Positions 18,001-25,585 of a stretch of 35,627 nt of DNA are shown piece after piece. The notes under the pieces were generated by a model that searched no databases, was not told the origin of the DNA, and saw nothing but the letters and a program-made list of their open reading frames with translations. The stretch is from Gammaproteobacteria bacterium (lineage in GTDB: Bacteria; Pseudomonadota; Gammaproteobacteria; Pseudomonadales; Pseudomonadaceae). The position numbers and the translations under genes were made by a program. The stretch is taken from positions 1-35,627 of the forward strand of contig JAAZCO010000291.1 in assembly GCA_012513235.1 (NCBI GenBank). Reading direction: 5' to 3'. Within the stretch, counting starts at the first letter, position 1. The number at the start of each line of letters is the position of its first letter.

Positions 18001-20542
18001 AACGACCATTGAGAAACAGTTCGATATCACTGCGCGCCCCTTTAATAGCAGCCCTAATGCGGTATCTGCGGTTTTTCTCCCTAGTTTGACTACCGAACTC
18101 ACGCGGCTCGGTGTAATTATCATTCTGAATAGGCGTACAAAGAAGTGCAGGCAACTCTTGAGGCAGCGTTGGTAACTCAAAACCTAGGACTTCAAAAGCT
18201 CGCTGTAAATGCTCGTTATAGTGCTCAGCATCCTGCTGCCAGCAGCGAGCCGAATAATCACTGTAGGTTGCGACACCTCGTTCGGCATGCCCCATCCAGC
18301 CCTCAATGACCTCCGGATGTACACCGTCCTTAAGCAGCTGCTGAGAGTAGCGGTGTCGGAATAGGTTAGCTGGTAGTCCCCAGTCAAATAGACTGCAGCT
18401 TAGCTTTTCTGCATCGGTCATGGAGTGCCATTGCAATCCGCTATCCAGCAAGAAAAACAAAGGCATGCCAGCATCTGGAGCACCTTGTGTCAGCAGCCGG
18501 ATCTTTGTAGCTAACTCTGGGCGATGCGGTTCAATCAAGTCAGCCAATTTGGCAAGATGCATCATATAGAGCTGCACTATTTCAAGCGCTAGTTTTGGCA
18601 GTGGTACTAGGCGACCACTGTGCAGTCCATCATCACTTTTATCGTTGATAAAAACACAGCTATGTTTGAAAGAGAAATAGCTCAGCGACTCAAAAGGATC
18701 ACGCAGCGGACGTGACCCGGTTGCTGCATAGAGTGCTGTCACTACGTATTGAGCAAGCGCATTATGGTATGTAATCAGCCCGTACTGTGCAGCTTGTCTT
18801 AGCTCACTTGTGCAGCGTGCAACCTCATCAATCAACACGCTGTCCAGTGGTGCCAGCAAACTGCCCATGGCATTAATACTGTCGTCCGCCCCAAAGTCTT
18901 CTACTGACAGTTGCATTCCTTGCTCAATCGCCTTCACATCCCAAGTAGCATAACTGCAGGCACCCGGCAATGCGCTGTCAGGATGTGAAGTGAACAGGCG
19001 AGAGAATAAGTATTCGCCAGTGGCATCAAACAAGTTTTGGCTTTGGTAGGTGGAGAGCTTAGAGCTGGTAATGCGTGGGAAAAAGATACGCGCTTGTTCG
19101 CCAAACCATACGTCCAGTTTTGATGTGCTGACTGTCCGCCAAATGTGCCCAAGTGATTCTGGCGTACCCTCGTCAGTTGATACCGCATCCTGCAAGGCTT
19201 TCTGAATCTTGTTAGGTATAGAGATCTTAAGCTCATCTAAAAATGGAGCTGCGAGCAATTTAGCTTGTGTATCATTCGGTCGCCAGTGGCTGGTTCTTCT
19301 CGGAGCGGCACGTTTGATCTGCTTAAGGTCAGTTGAAAAACTCCACTCCTCTGTGACCTCAGCATCGACAAGAAAACGCTCAACCATAAATAAGGAACGA
19401 CCAAACTGCATGGCAAGCCAGACACAGGCCGCTCCAACCTTGGTCTGCATATCAGTAGAACTCAAAGCGTTATTGAGCCAACCCTGCAGCGCATCAGTTT
19501 CTGCAGGCAAAATCTTATCCCATGACCACGGTAGGTAGTGAGACATCTCCATGGTCTGTATGTAAACGCTGCCGGAGCTCAGTGTCTGTTCTGCTGGACT
19601 GTCTGTTGGGTCAATTTCTGCAATGTATGAAAATGTTGGCTCGTCTATATCCTCAAAGGCCACAGGTAATGAAACTGGGATTTCATCGGGCAAGTGTCCG
19701 ACTGGTTGTATCTTTTGAGGGGAGAGAGTTCTATATCTGACTACAGCTGGAACTTTGATGTAGACGATATTATTTTCTATTGGATTAATTTCGCCATAAG
19801 CGATTGCCATGATCGCATTTAGAAATGCTCGATACCCTCGCTCAGCGAAGCGATCATCGTCTTTCAGCGCGTCAGCTGCGTTTGCCAGTGCAGTCGTATA
19901 TCGCTCAAATGTTTGACTGTCACCTAGCTGTCTTCGAGCGCGATGCACCAGTTGGTCAATCAGACCCCATTCACGAGCGTCGGCGTCAAGAATGAGAAAT
20001 CTGGCTGCAGCACTTACAGATCGGTCTGCAGGAATCCCATGCTCAATGAGTCGGGTTGCTGCCTGTACCAGTATCCAGATACGTAAACGCTGGCGTTCTA
20101 GGTATGTTTGTTGATCAGTAAGGTCTGAAAGAGGGTGGGTTAGTAGCGTGAGCAGGAAGGTTTTATTCTGAAAGTCTTTAAACTGACGACGGTTATTTGC
20201 CGCACCGCCTGCGTGAGGAATGTAACTATACTGCTGATCTATTTCGGGCGATGCTTTAACAGCTGCAGCAAACTCTGCCAGCACCTTAACGACTGGATTG
20301 GCTGGCCATTGCTGGGTAATAAACAACGAGTCTGAATGACTGAGCTCGTGAACCAGGTTGCCAATACCGAATAGGTAAGGGTTAAGACCTAATATATGAT
20401 AACCAGTCTCAAGCGGCAGCTGCTGGCCACTCTCTATGGCCCATTCGCAGATTCTCTCAAACCGCCGTCCTAGCCTTACGGTCATTTTCTCGACAGCATC
20501 AGATTTGTTCTCGTGCCAATTCTGTGTGGCGTTAATGGTCAT
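14984..20542 (-). CDS. Giant protein with two tyrosine-recombinase-like domains
   Basis: 1852 residues, against about 400 for ordinary integrases. Two regions each look like a tyrosine-recombinase catalytic domain. Domain 1 has R611 in ATGSRPLRD, the R-H box NLFRHRYSQQLL (R729; the usual first His is Asn726), and GHAERGVATYSDYS with candidate tyrosines Y760 and Y763. Domain 2 has R1357 in YRFGLRAQEAIGLL, a basic K/R strand RTLKSASSRRAIPLL, H1470-x2-R1473 in HHCRHSFYNR, and LMGHKFPSTGLKNYFH with Y1539. Long helical regions without known motifs precede and separate them. It starts 110 bp from a tRNA-fMet 3'-end copy, as island integrases do, so it is probably the integration enzyme. The last ~7 residues are encoded inside the IS481-type transposase gene, so the native C-terminus may have been replaced. 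The frame is otherwise open for 5.5 kb, which argues for function. Confidence 0.85.
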   Translation of the reverse strand: MTINATQNWHENKSDAVEKMTVRLGRRFERICEWAIESGQQLPLETGYHILGLNPYLFGIGNLVHELSHSDSLFITQQWPANPVVKVLAEFAAAVKASPEIDQQYSYIPHAGGAANNRRQFKDFQNKTFLLTLLTHPLSDLTDQQTYLERQRLRIWILVQAATRLIEHGIPADRSVSAAARFLILDADAREWGLIDQLVHRARRQLGDSQTFERYTTALANAADALKDDDRFAERGYRAFLNAIMAIAYGEINPIENNIVYIKVPAVVRYRTLSPQKIQPVGHLPDEIPVSLPVAFEDIDEPTFSYIAEIDPTDSPAEQTLSSGSVYIQTMEMSHYLPWSWDKILPAETDALQGWLNNALSSTDMQTKVGAACVWLAMQFGRSLFMVERFLVDAEVTEEWSFSTDLKQIKRAAPRRTSHWRPNDTQAKLLAAPFLDELKISIPNKIQKALQDAVSTDEGTPESLGHIWRTVSTSKLDVWFGEQARIFFPRITSSKLSTYQSQNLFDATGEYLFSRLFTSHPDSALPGACSYATWDVKAIEQGMQLSVEDFGADDSINAMGSLLAPLDSVLIDEVARCTSELRQAAQYGLITYHNALAQYVVTALYAATGSRPLRDPFESLSYFSFKHSCVFINDKSDDGLHSGRLVPLPKLALEIVQLYMMHLAKLADLIEPHRPELATKIRLLTQGAPDAGMPLFFLLDSGLQWHSMTDAEKLSCSLFDWGLPANLFRHRYSQQLLKDGVHPEVIEGWMGHAERGVATYSDYSARCWQQDAEHYNEHLQRAFEVLGFELPTLPQELPALLCTPIQNDNYTEPREFGSQTREKNRRYRIRAAIKGARSDIELFLNGRSTDELSDEQLYTLGSRMLLRENRLPHPQAALRYRLFLKKLQQAHSDKETTGIVNRGANQSDDKNTGLVRQALLRQRLVQQSEERSLVTADVAQAMEQYQQLKKWADSTSKQAFAGKIKKARALCVGALLVSIEKRISYQRMLQDLAEGQNFRVVQNKSRLYLEYSESLENDDYSAAIQRHRISYKAASLLAYGQHFRKAVETPEPAELAELKPLIALYQHHNQSQQSPTLQDLLSWICRVISLANLVQLPGIVAAALSERLPPTSESVRDHMRLLHGKVLDLPTQDLVVELPDNQLARTRGQENDKIALQEHAKELTRKVMAELQGYIPSKARDHAKNIRLICSDFQGQISPAILMLGYWMADLTSTGKAGWRKNLQPYARNSLTTYWSSLAPAFRGLLYETDLVALESDELTELCSQMLDYKQITSTHADFFGKRLQDFFRWAAQFGVASPEWTELAIDSDQRTVSSGLISEQEYQSCLQALLTDAGLEQDEQLILGFVLLAAYRFGLRAQEAIGLLRRDWCQAANYTWVLVQNSQYRTLKSASSRRAIPLLFRLSDTEQDIIDRTLARYQSIAGTATNRPILCEPSSDGNQPVLTNIAPRISETLIQLLRNVTGNPELVLHHCRHSFYNRVAPALLNVETPLAKKLIDPTEHDRIRRIVLGPINGVSRRSAMALTRLMGHKFPSTGLKNYFHLATQWADELTPVSQQRAHSIAEAVQLTELPVKKVNAVGNINENLQYAPPTLGKTLQCLRLVSLGMGYNRAGELMRLEPKYVALLQTVFEITNARMRFSASSDKRVKLSGELCPNALLESIPDQAWQRLLHCANENTGSADLELEDDELRHLQELPYLISQNRQVLMEQPGHIKVIQHTLELFQIPESAYRVVVKDGSITAMQRLQHQSFSPQYETEAKTKLDGFTVHLAERGSQYQIRDYGGLVLSRLADGTVRNGLELAVAILATSLVVFYKANCRVPDDQMSFRSYPLLVARELIQKVFPEHAYEHQAT

Positions 20543-20617
20543 AGAGTGTTCTCAACGGTCGCTGGGCAAGTTGCTCAAAACGTCCTTATTCTACCCATAG
20601 ACAGCACTTTATGACAA

Positions 20618-20642
20618 TTAGCGACTTTTAATATGTCGCTAA
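20618..20642. repeat. Inverted repeat beside the tRNA-type attachment site
   Basis: TTAGCGAC (20,618-20,625), a 9-nt spacer, then GTCGCTAA (20,635-20,642); the arms are perfect. It lies 9 bp before the tRNA-fMet copy and 75 bp upstream of the recombinase start. The placement fits a recombinase arm or core binding site, or an autoregulatory operator. Confidence 0.6.
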
Positions 20643-20651
20643 ATCATCCGT

Positions 20652-20696
<45 letters not shown>

Positions 20697-20702
20697 GATT
20701 AA

Positions 20703-20737
20703 AAAGCCTTAACTTTCAATGAGTTAGGGCTTTTTTT
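20703..20737 (+). terminator. Rho-independent terminator behind the tRNA fragment
   Basis: Stem AAAGCCTTAAC / GTTAGGGCTTT with one G-T pair, a 9-nt loop and a run of seven T. Its position right behind the tRNA 3' end suggests it is the original terminator of the tRNA-fMet gene, left on the chromosomal side of the junction. Confidence 0.8.
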
Positions 20738-20739
20738 AT

Positions 20740-21391
20740 GTCTGTCACTCCTGCTTTAAAATCGTCTAAAAAGGCTCTGTGACACTTCTGTGCCTTGGGC
20801 GTGCCATTTTTTCAAAATCATAATCTCCCGCTCTAGCAGACTTTGACCCTAAGTCTTTCCACGACACATAGATTTTTCAGCGCATTTTAACGCTATATCA
20901 GCCTGACATGACTGCTTACTCATTCACAGCATCTAGTGATGCTCCCGCTGAAAAACTCAATCTCAAGCCTGTCAATACTGCGATCAAAGTCAAACTGAAG
21001 AAAAGCATCCGGTGAACTAGAGGCCATTGATCAATTTTATTTGACCATTACAGATTAATATACCCCTACCTTGACTCCATAAATTAATATTCTCATGATC
21101 AGACTTATAAATAGATAACAAGCTATTTCATCAAAAACAACACAAACACTTACAGCATTATTAATAAATAAATTTAACTTGATAGCATCTTCTTTTAATA
21201 GTAAAAATAACTTATGGTTATATTACGATAAAAACAAAATCATATAACTTTGTATTAATCCACCTCTCTACACAACCAGCGATGCAGAACTTTAAGTTAG
21301 ATCACACAGCGCTGTCAGTTAGAAACTGATACTGCCCTCTTCCAGCGTCACAATCACGCCGGAATTCAATAGTTAATTCGAGACCCTAACA
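20740..21391. other. AT-rich, apparently non-coding junction region
   Basis: About 650 bp with no convincing gene. The stretch 21,040-21,260 is very AT-rich and may hold promoters for the RidA gene. A minus-strand frame near 20,765-20,850 reads SLLEREIMILKKWHAQGTEVSQSL, which faintly recalls the first helices of an IS21 IstA-type transposase, possibly a remnant. A small palindrome TCAGTT-AGA-AACTGA lies at 21,315-21,329, 62 bp before the RidA start. Confidence 0.45.
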
Positions 21392-21805
21392 ATGAAAAAA
21401 GAAAACTTAGCAATTGATCCAGACGGCTTATACAAGATCTCAGGCTTTCATCAGGTGATGGTCAGCACAGCTAGCAAAACTATTTATATCGCAGGCCAAG
21501 CGCCCTATGACGAAAGCATGGAACTGGTCGGTGCCGGCGACTATCAACTGCAAACCACTAAAGCCCTGCAAAATATCGCCACTGCTTTAGCGGCAGCCGG
21601 CGCGCAACCTAAAGACGTAGTCAACAGCGTTTTGTACGTCAAGGCTCTGGATACACCCGGTGCAGCAAAAGCCATTATGGAAGCCATGGCGACAGCATTA
21701 GATGGCCAACCCTTCCCCGCTCATGCCTTTAGCATCATTGGCGTGGCTGCATTAGCTGACCCGCGCGTCCTGATTGAAATCACTGCTGTTGCTACGCTGG
21801 ACTAA
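21392..21805 (+). CDS. RidA/YjgF/UK114 family protein
   Basis: 137 residues, the usual single-domain length. IYIAGQAPYDESMELVGAGDYQLQTTKALQNIATALAAAGA is the conserved first half, and the family signature lies at the end: ADPRVLIEI, with R125 (the residue that binds the carboxylate of the substrate in RidA) and E129. Classical RidA hydrolyses reactive enamine/imine intermediates; many paralogues inside catabolic clusters act on other small intermediates. Here it stands 79 bp before an NTF2-like gene on the same strand and faces the steroid operon. Whether it works on amino-acid or steroid-derived metabolites cannot be told. Confidence 0.92.
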   Translation: MKKENLAIDPDGLYKISGFHQVMVSTASKTIYIAGQAPYDESMELVGAGDYQLQTTKALQNIATALAAAGAQPKDVVNSVLYVKALDTPGAAKAIMEAMATALDGQPFPAHAFSIIGVAALADPRVLIEITAVATLD

Positions 21806-21883
21806 TCGACCCCTCGCACCTGTGCACTGCGCAGATGCTTGCTGGTTCTATCCTTTATCCAATCAACAACAGGAGCACTGCAA

Positions 21884-22279
21884 GTGAACTCAAGTAAAGC
21901 TCTGATCACGCAATATTTTGATTCAATCACGGGAAAAAGCACCACACCTATTACTGATTACTTTTCTGATGATATTCGCTGGAATCTACCGCCCGCTCAC
22001 CCCTTCGGCGGACCTTTTACCGGCATTCCGGCCGTACTGGAGATGATGGGCAAAGGTGCACATTTTTTCCCTTATGAAACCATTGCGATCGAACTGCACA
22101 GTTTAATCGCTGAAGATGAAAACGTGGTCGCGCACTTTCGCTTAACTGCACAAACCCATGACGGCAGAGACTATGCCAATGAATATCTCTTTCGCTTTAA
22201 ATGCCGCGAGCAAAAAATCGTCGAAGTATGGGAGTTTCTAGATACGTATTATCAACAACAGATGGGTATGTTTAACTAA
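21884..22279 (+). CDS. NTF2/SnoaL-like protein (ketosteroid-isomerase fold)
   Basis: 131 residues from the GTG at 21,884, which has AGGAG 8 bp before it; an upstream ATG in the same frame (21,839) would add 15 residues without ribosome site or fold match. The sequence has the cone-shaped NTF2 pattern: an initial helix (SSKALITQYFDSI), then DDIRWNLPPAHPFGGPFTGIPAVLEMM, strands NVVAHFRLTAQT and YANEYLFRFKCREQKIVEVWEFLDTYY. Members include limonene-epoxide hydrolases, ketosteroid isomerases and polyketide cyclases; the exact reaction cannot be assigned. It shares a strand with the RidA gene, probably as an operon, and may serve the steroid pathway opposite. Confidence 0.82.
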   Translation: MNSSKALITQYFDSITGKSTTPITDYFSDDIRWNLPPAHPFGGPFTGIPAVLEMMGKGAHFFPYETIAIELHSLIAEDENVVAHFRLTAQTHDGRDYANEYLFRFKCREQKIVEVWEFLDTYYQQQMGMFN

Positions 22280-22440
22280 ACATAATATATCAACACAAGC
22301 CCTTCAATATAGCGAGGGGCTGATTCAACACAAGGCTTAGATTATATTTATTTAATGATTTAAATAAACAAAGAACCAACATCAGACAGATGCCGATATA
22401 AAAAACAACACATGTAATTTTAACATCTAAACAATTGAAT

Positions 22441-22472
22441 AACCGAAGCAGGAGTTCAACTCCCACTTCGGT
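22441..22472 (-). terminator. Hairpin terminator after the KshA-like gene
   Basis: Perfect stem AACCGAAG / CTTCGGTT with an inner AGGAG/CTCC pairing and a short loop, 7 bp beyond the stop of the minus-strand oxygenase gene. On the minus strand it is followed by an AT-rich but not pure T tract. Confidence 0.7.
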
Positions 22473-22478
22473 TACAGA

Positions 22479-23525
22479 TTAAGCGTCTTTCTTGTGCAAC
22501 GTTACAATTTCTTGGCGCTCTTTAAGCTTTGCTGGAATATCAGCTTCATCCATAAAGAACTGTGAGTACCACTCGCGCAACTGATAGATAGGACCATCGC
22601 CTTCAGCCAATACTGGATTATCAACACGCGCTTTGTGCTTCCAGATATCAACGTCTTGGTAGAACGCTAGACGGTTAGCATGAACATACTCTTTGGCTAA
22701 CTCGTTGTTTTGCTCGTCGGTCATATTTGGGTTTTTCTTGACCAAAACACCAAAGCGCAGTTCAAAACTGTTTTCTGAGGTGGGTACATGACTATTGAGC
22801 AAAATCGTTTCAACGGTGCCACCTTCGTACTCTGCACTCATAAATGTGAAGTGCGTTGCTGGACCGTAATAGGCTGACTTAGCCACTAAGTTGCCACCAA
22901 GACGGCCTGAGTCACCGTGGAACTCTTGAGTACCGATATGGCCTTCAAAGGTGTTGGCAAAGTATGTGCATGGCGCACCATGGACTGGACCAAAGTGAAT
23001 TACATCAGACAAGTTATCAACCAGTTCACGTGGATTGGTTTCAATAAACATCAGATCCACATGCCAGCTGTCATTCCACTCATCGCTGTCACTTTCAGGG
23101 AAGTATGGAATTTCCACACCTTCAGCCGGTGGATTGCCTTCAGGGTTGTGCCAAATAAACAGCAGCTTATTAACTTCTTTGGTTAACCAGCTCTTAGTTT
23201 TTGCTTTGGGTGGAATACGGTCGCAATATGGAATTTTTGCGCAGCGGCCACTGGCTTCAAACTCCCAGTGGTGGAATGGGCAGACAATACGTCCATCAAC
23301 AACTTCACCCTGTGACAGGTCTGCACCCATATGCGGACAGTAGGCGTCTAAAACACTGATACCACCTTCATCATTAGCAAACGCAACCAAGCGTGTACCG
23401 AAGATGTTCAGCGTATGCGGTTTACCATCATGGTAATCCTTAGCTTCGCCCAGGCAATGCCAACCTCTAGCGTAACGGTACTCTGCAGGAGCGCCAGAGG
23501 GTTGGATATCTATCTTTTTTGTCAT
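22479..23525 (-). CDS. Rieske oxygenase, KshA-like (3-ketosteroid 9alpha-hydroxylase)
   Basis: 348 residues. The Rieske [2Fe-2S] ligands are C63-x-H65 and C82-x2-H85 in CPHMGADLSQGEVVDGRIVC. The catalytic iron site is D174-x2-H177-x4-H182 in VDNLSDVIHFGPVH, with D in FYQDVDIWKHK as likely third ligand. YARGWHCLG at the start, DAYCPHMGADLSQG, and GHIGTQEFHG after the iron site all follow the pattern of KshA, the oxygenase of 3-ketosteroid 9alpha-hydroxylase, which with a KstD opens ring B. It is slightly shorter than actinobacterial KshA. The required reductase (KshB) is not in the window. It is the last gene of the downstream minus-strand group and lies 120 bp from the preceding SDR. Another steroid position is possible, since this Rieske group contains enzymes of differing regiospecificity. 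Confidence 0.85.
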   Translation of the reverse strand: MTKKIDIQPSGAPAEYRYARGWHCLGEAKDYHDGKPHTLNIFGTRLVAFANDEGGISVLDAYCPHMGADLSQGEVVDGRIVCPFHHWEFEASGRCAKIPYCDRIPPKAKTKSWLTKEVNKLLFIWHNPEGNPPAEGVEIPYFPESDSDEWNDSWHVDLMFIETNPRELVDNLSDVIHFGPVHGAPCTYFANTFEGHIGTQEFHGDSGRLGGNLVAKSAYYGPATHFTFMSAEYEGGTVETILLNSHVPTSENSFELRFGVLVKKNPNMTDEQNNELAKEYVHANRLAFYQDVDIWKHKARVDNPVLAEGDGPIYQLREWYSQFFMDEADIPAKLKERQEIVTLHKKDA

Positions 23526-23645
23526 GTCCTGATCCTCATCATTTCAAATTTAGTCTGTATTTTGGCTAATTCAGTTACTTCACAGCATCACTATTGCCTA
23601 GATAAAGGGCATTCTCATCATTCAACTGGACTAGATTGAGATGAG

Positions 23646-24488
23646 CTACGACTTTTTACGCCAGTTCTCGACCAAATATTGATCCAGGGCAAGTTTTTGC
23701 GCATCGACTGTTCTTTTTATATAACGACCGCCATGGTCTGAATGAGCCAGCCATAAAATCGCGGCGGCCGGTACATCAGCCGGTGCTGCCACGCCACCTA
23801 AAGCAGCGATACCTTGATCGCCAATGGTCGCTTTGAGTGCTTCAGTGGCCACCACTCCTGGGTTGACTGTATAAGCACGTATCCCTTTAGGACCCAACTC
23901 AACGTTGAGCACACCTGAAAGTCGTGACACTGCTGCCTTACCGGCACCATAGGCATAACCCCAGCCACCCTTATCAGCAGGAACAGGTGGATTATGCTCA
24001 CCAGCACCGGAGCTGACGTTCACAATTACGCCCGAACCTTGAGCCACCATTAAACGTGCAATGCCTTGGGTTAAAGTCACTGGACCTTGCACATAACCGC
24101 GGTACACACGATCCAGTGTTTCAGTGGTTAAATCTAAAAAAGCGTTGTTTAAATCCGAGCCTTGATAAATTGCATTATTAACCAGCACATCAATATGCCC
24201 GCATTCGCGCGTGACTTGCTCAACAGCCTGCGTCGCGGAGTGCTCATCGAGCAAATCCAACGGCACCAGCCAGACTTTGCGACCTAAGGCCTCAATAGCC
24301 GCAGCTGTCGCTTTCAGACTGCCAGTGAGTGGCGTGCCGTCTGGGGCAATCACTTCATGCTCATGGCGTGAGCCATCGTCAATTGAACGCGCACTGATCG
24401 CTACATCGTAGCCTTCGCGCGCAAAAGCTAATGCTGTTGCGCGTCCAATGCCGCGGCTTGCGCCGGTCACAAATGCAATTTTAGTCAC
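23646..24488 (-). CDS. Short-chain dehydrogenase/reductase (280 aa)
   Basis: Classical SDR: cofactor motif TGASRGIG (residues 8-15), NNA, catalytic serine in VSSGAGE and the Y-x3-K in YAYGAGKAA. NPGVVATEA follows. The insertion after ARSIDDGSRHEHEVIAPDGTPLTGS makes it longer than the ~250-residue norm; ARS after the second strand suits NADP(H), while no acidic residue for NAD is seen there. It lies between the oxygenase and the Old Yellow Enzyme, 32 bp from the latter, so it is probably part of the steroid set, as a hydroxysteroid dehydrogenase or a related oxidoreductase. The substrate position cannot be assigned. Confidence 0.9.
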   Translation of the reverse strand: MTKIAFVTGASRGIGRATALAFAREGYDVAISARSIDDGSRHEHEVIAPDGTPLTGSLKATAAAIEALGRKVWLVPLDLLDEHSATQAVEQVTRECGHIDVLVNNAIYQGSDLNNAFLDLTTETLDRVYRGYVQGPVTLTQGIARLMVAQGSGVIVNVSSGAGEHNPPVPADKGGWGYAYGAGKAAVSRLSGVLNVELGPKGIRAYTVNPGVVATEALKATIGDQGIAALGGVAAPADVPAAAILWLAHSDHGGRYIKRTVDAQKLALDQYLVENWRKKS

Positions 24489-24520
24489 ATAACATTCCTT
24501 CTGAAAAAGCGAGAACTTAA

Positions 24521-25576
24521 TTAAGCAGGATAGTCGGTATAACCAACAGGTCCGGCAGAATACAAAGTGTCGCGATTAAACTCTGCCAGAGGGCTACCTT
24601 GAGCCAAACGTTCAACTAAATTGGGGTTGGCAATATAATGACGGGCAAAAGACACCGCATCAGCCGCGCCGCTATCAACAGCCTCAATCGCCGTATCACG
24701 CTCAAAGCCATCGTTGATAATTAAGCCGCCTTTAAACTGCGCACGCGCCACTGCAAACGCATCAATTTTGCGCGTATGTGCACGCATAATATGTAAATAC
24801 GCCAAATTCAGCGTGGCGATACCATCTAACAAAGCCTGCAAAGTTTCAGCTGGCTGACTGTCGCTGATATCATTGAATTTATTAGCTGGGCAAAAACGAA
24901 AACCAACTCGGCCTGAACCAATAGCCTCAGACATTGCTTTGAGTACTAATAATGGAAAACGCACTCGATTTTCGACTGAACCACCAAACTCGTCGGTGCG
25001 CTGGTTGGCATTTTCTGACATAAACTGCATCGGTAAGTAACCGCTGGTACCGTGCAATTCAACACCATCAAAGCCCGCTTCACGCGCATTGAGTGCAGCC
25101 TTGCGGTAGTCCTCAATCACTTCGTAGACTTCAGCATTGCTTAACTCATGCGGCATATCGGTGGCAGCCATACCGACAGCATCAGTAAACAACTCCACTT
25201 CAGCTTTAAGTGCCGAAGGTGCGACAGTCTTAGAACCAGCAGGCTTGTTGTGCACAGTCGCCACACGACCACAGTGCATCAGTTGCAACACTATAGTGCC
25301 GCCCTGCGCATGCACCGCATCGGTCACTTGGCGCCACGCGGCAATTTGCTCAGCATTATAAATGCCTGGCGTGCGGCAATAGCCCATCCCATCTGCTGAA
25401 GGCGATGTGCCCTCAGCCACAATCAGCCCCGCATTAGCACGCTGCGCATAGTATTCAATCATTTCAGCCGTTGGTACGGCTTGGTCGGTTGAGCGGCTAC
25501 GGGTCATCGGCGCCATTACCACCCGATTTTTTAAAGCGAGATCACCAAACTGAATGGGCTCAAATAACGTACTCAT
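24521..25576 (-). CDS. Old Yellow Enzyme-family ene-reductase
   Basis: 351 residues, one TIM-barrel flavoprotein. PIQFGDLALKNRVVMAPMTRSRS at the start, QLMHCGRV (about 98-105) and the FMN-binding end GLIINDGFERDTAIEAVDSGAADAVSFARHYIANPNL are family hallmarks. The active-site box is H175-G-T-S178-G-Y180: the catalytic Tyr and first His are present, but the usual second ligand (Asn or His at 178) is Ser. These NAD(P)H-dependent enzymes reduce activated C=C bonds, and some bind steroids. In this cluster a role in reducing or oxidising ring double bonds (for example delta-4 or delta-6) is plausible. It lies 9 bp from the BaiE-like gene and is surely in the same transcript. Confidence 0.92.
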   Translation of the reverse strand: MSTLFEPIQFGDLALKNRVVMAPMTRSRSTDQAVPTAEMIEYYAQRANAGLIVAEGTSPSADGMGYCRTPGIYNAEQIAAWRQVTDAVHAQGGTIVLQLMHCGRVATVHNKPAGSKTVAPSALKAEVELFTDAVGMAATDMPHELSNAEVYEVIEDYRKAALNAREAGFDGVELHGTSGYLPMQFMSENANQRTDEFGGSVENRVRFPLLVLKAMSEAIGSGRVGFRFCPANKFNDISDSQPAETLQALLDGIATLNLAYLHIMRAHTRKIDAFAVARAQFKGGLIINDGFERDTAIEAVDSGAADAVSFARHYIANPNLVERLAQGSPLAEFNRDTLYSAGPVGYTDYPA

Positions 25577-25585
25577 AGCAACTCC

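Noticed and set aside
20908..21015. 35-codon frame MTAYSFTASSDAPAEK...
   Set aside because: Too short, no ribosome site, lies in junction DNA with no known homologue.
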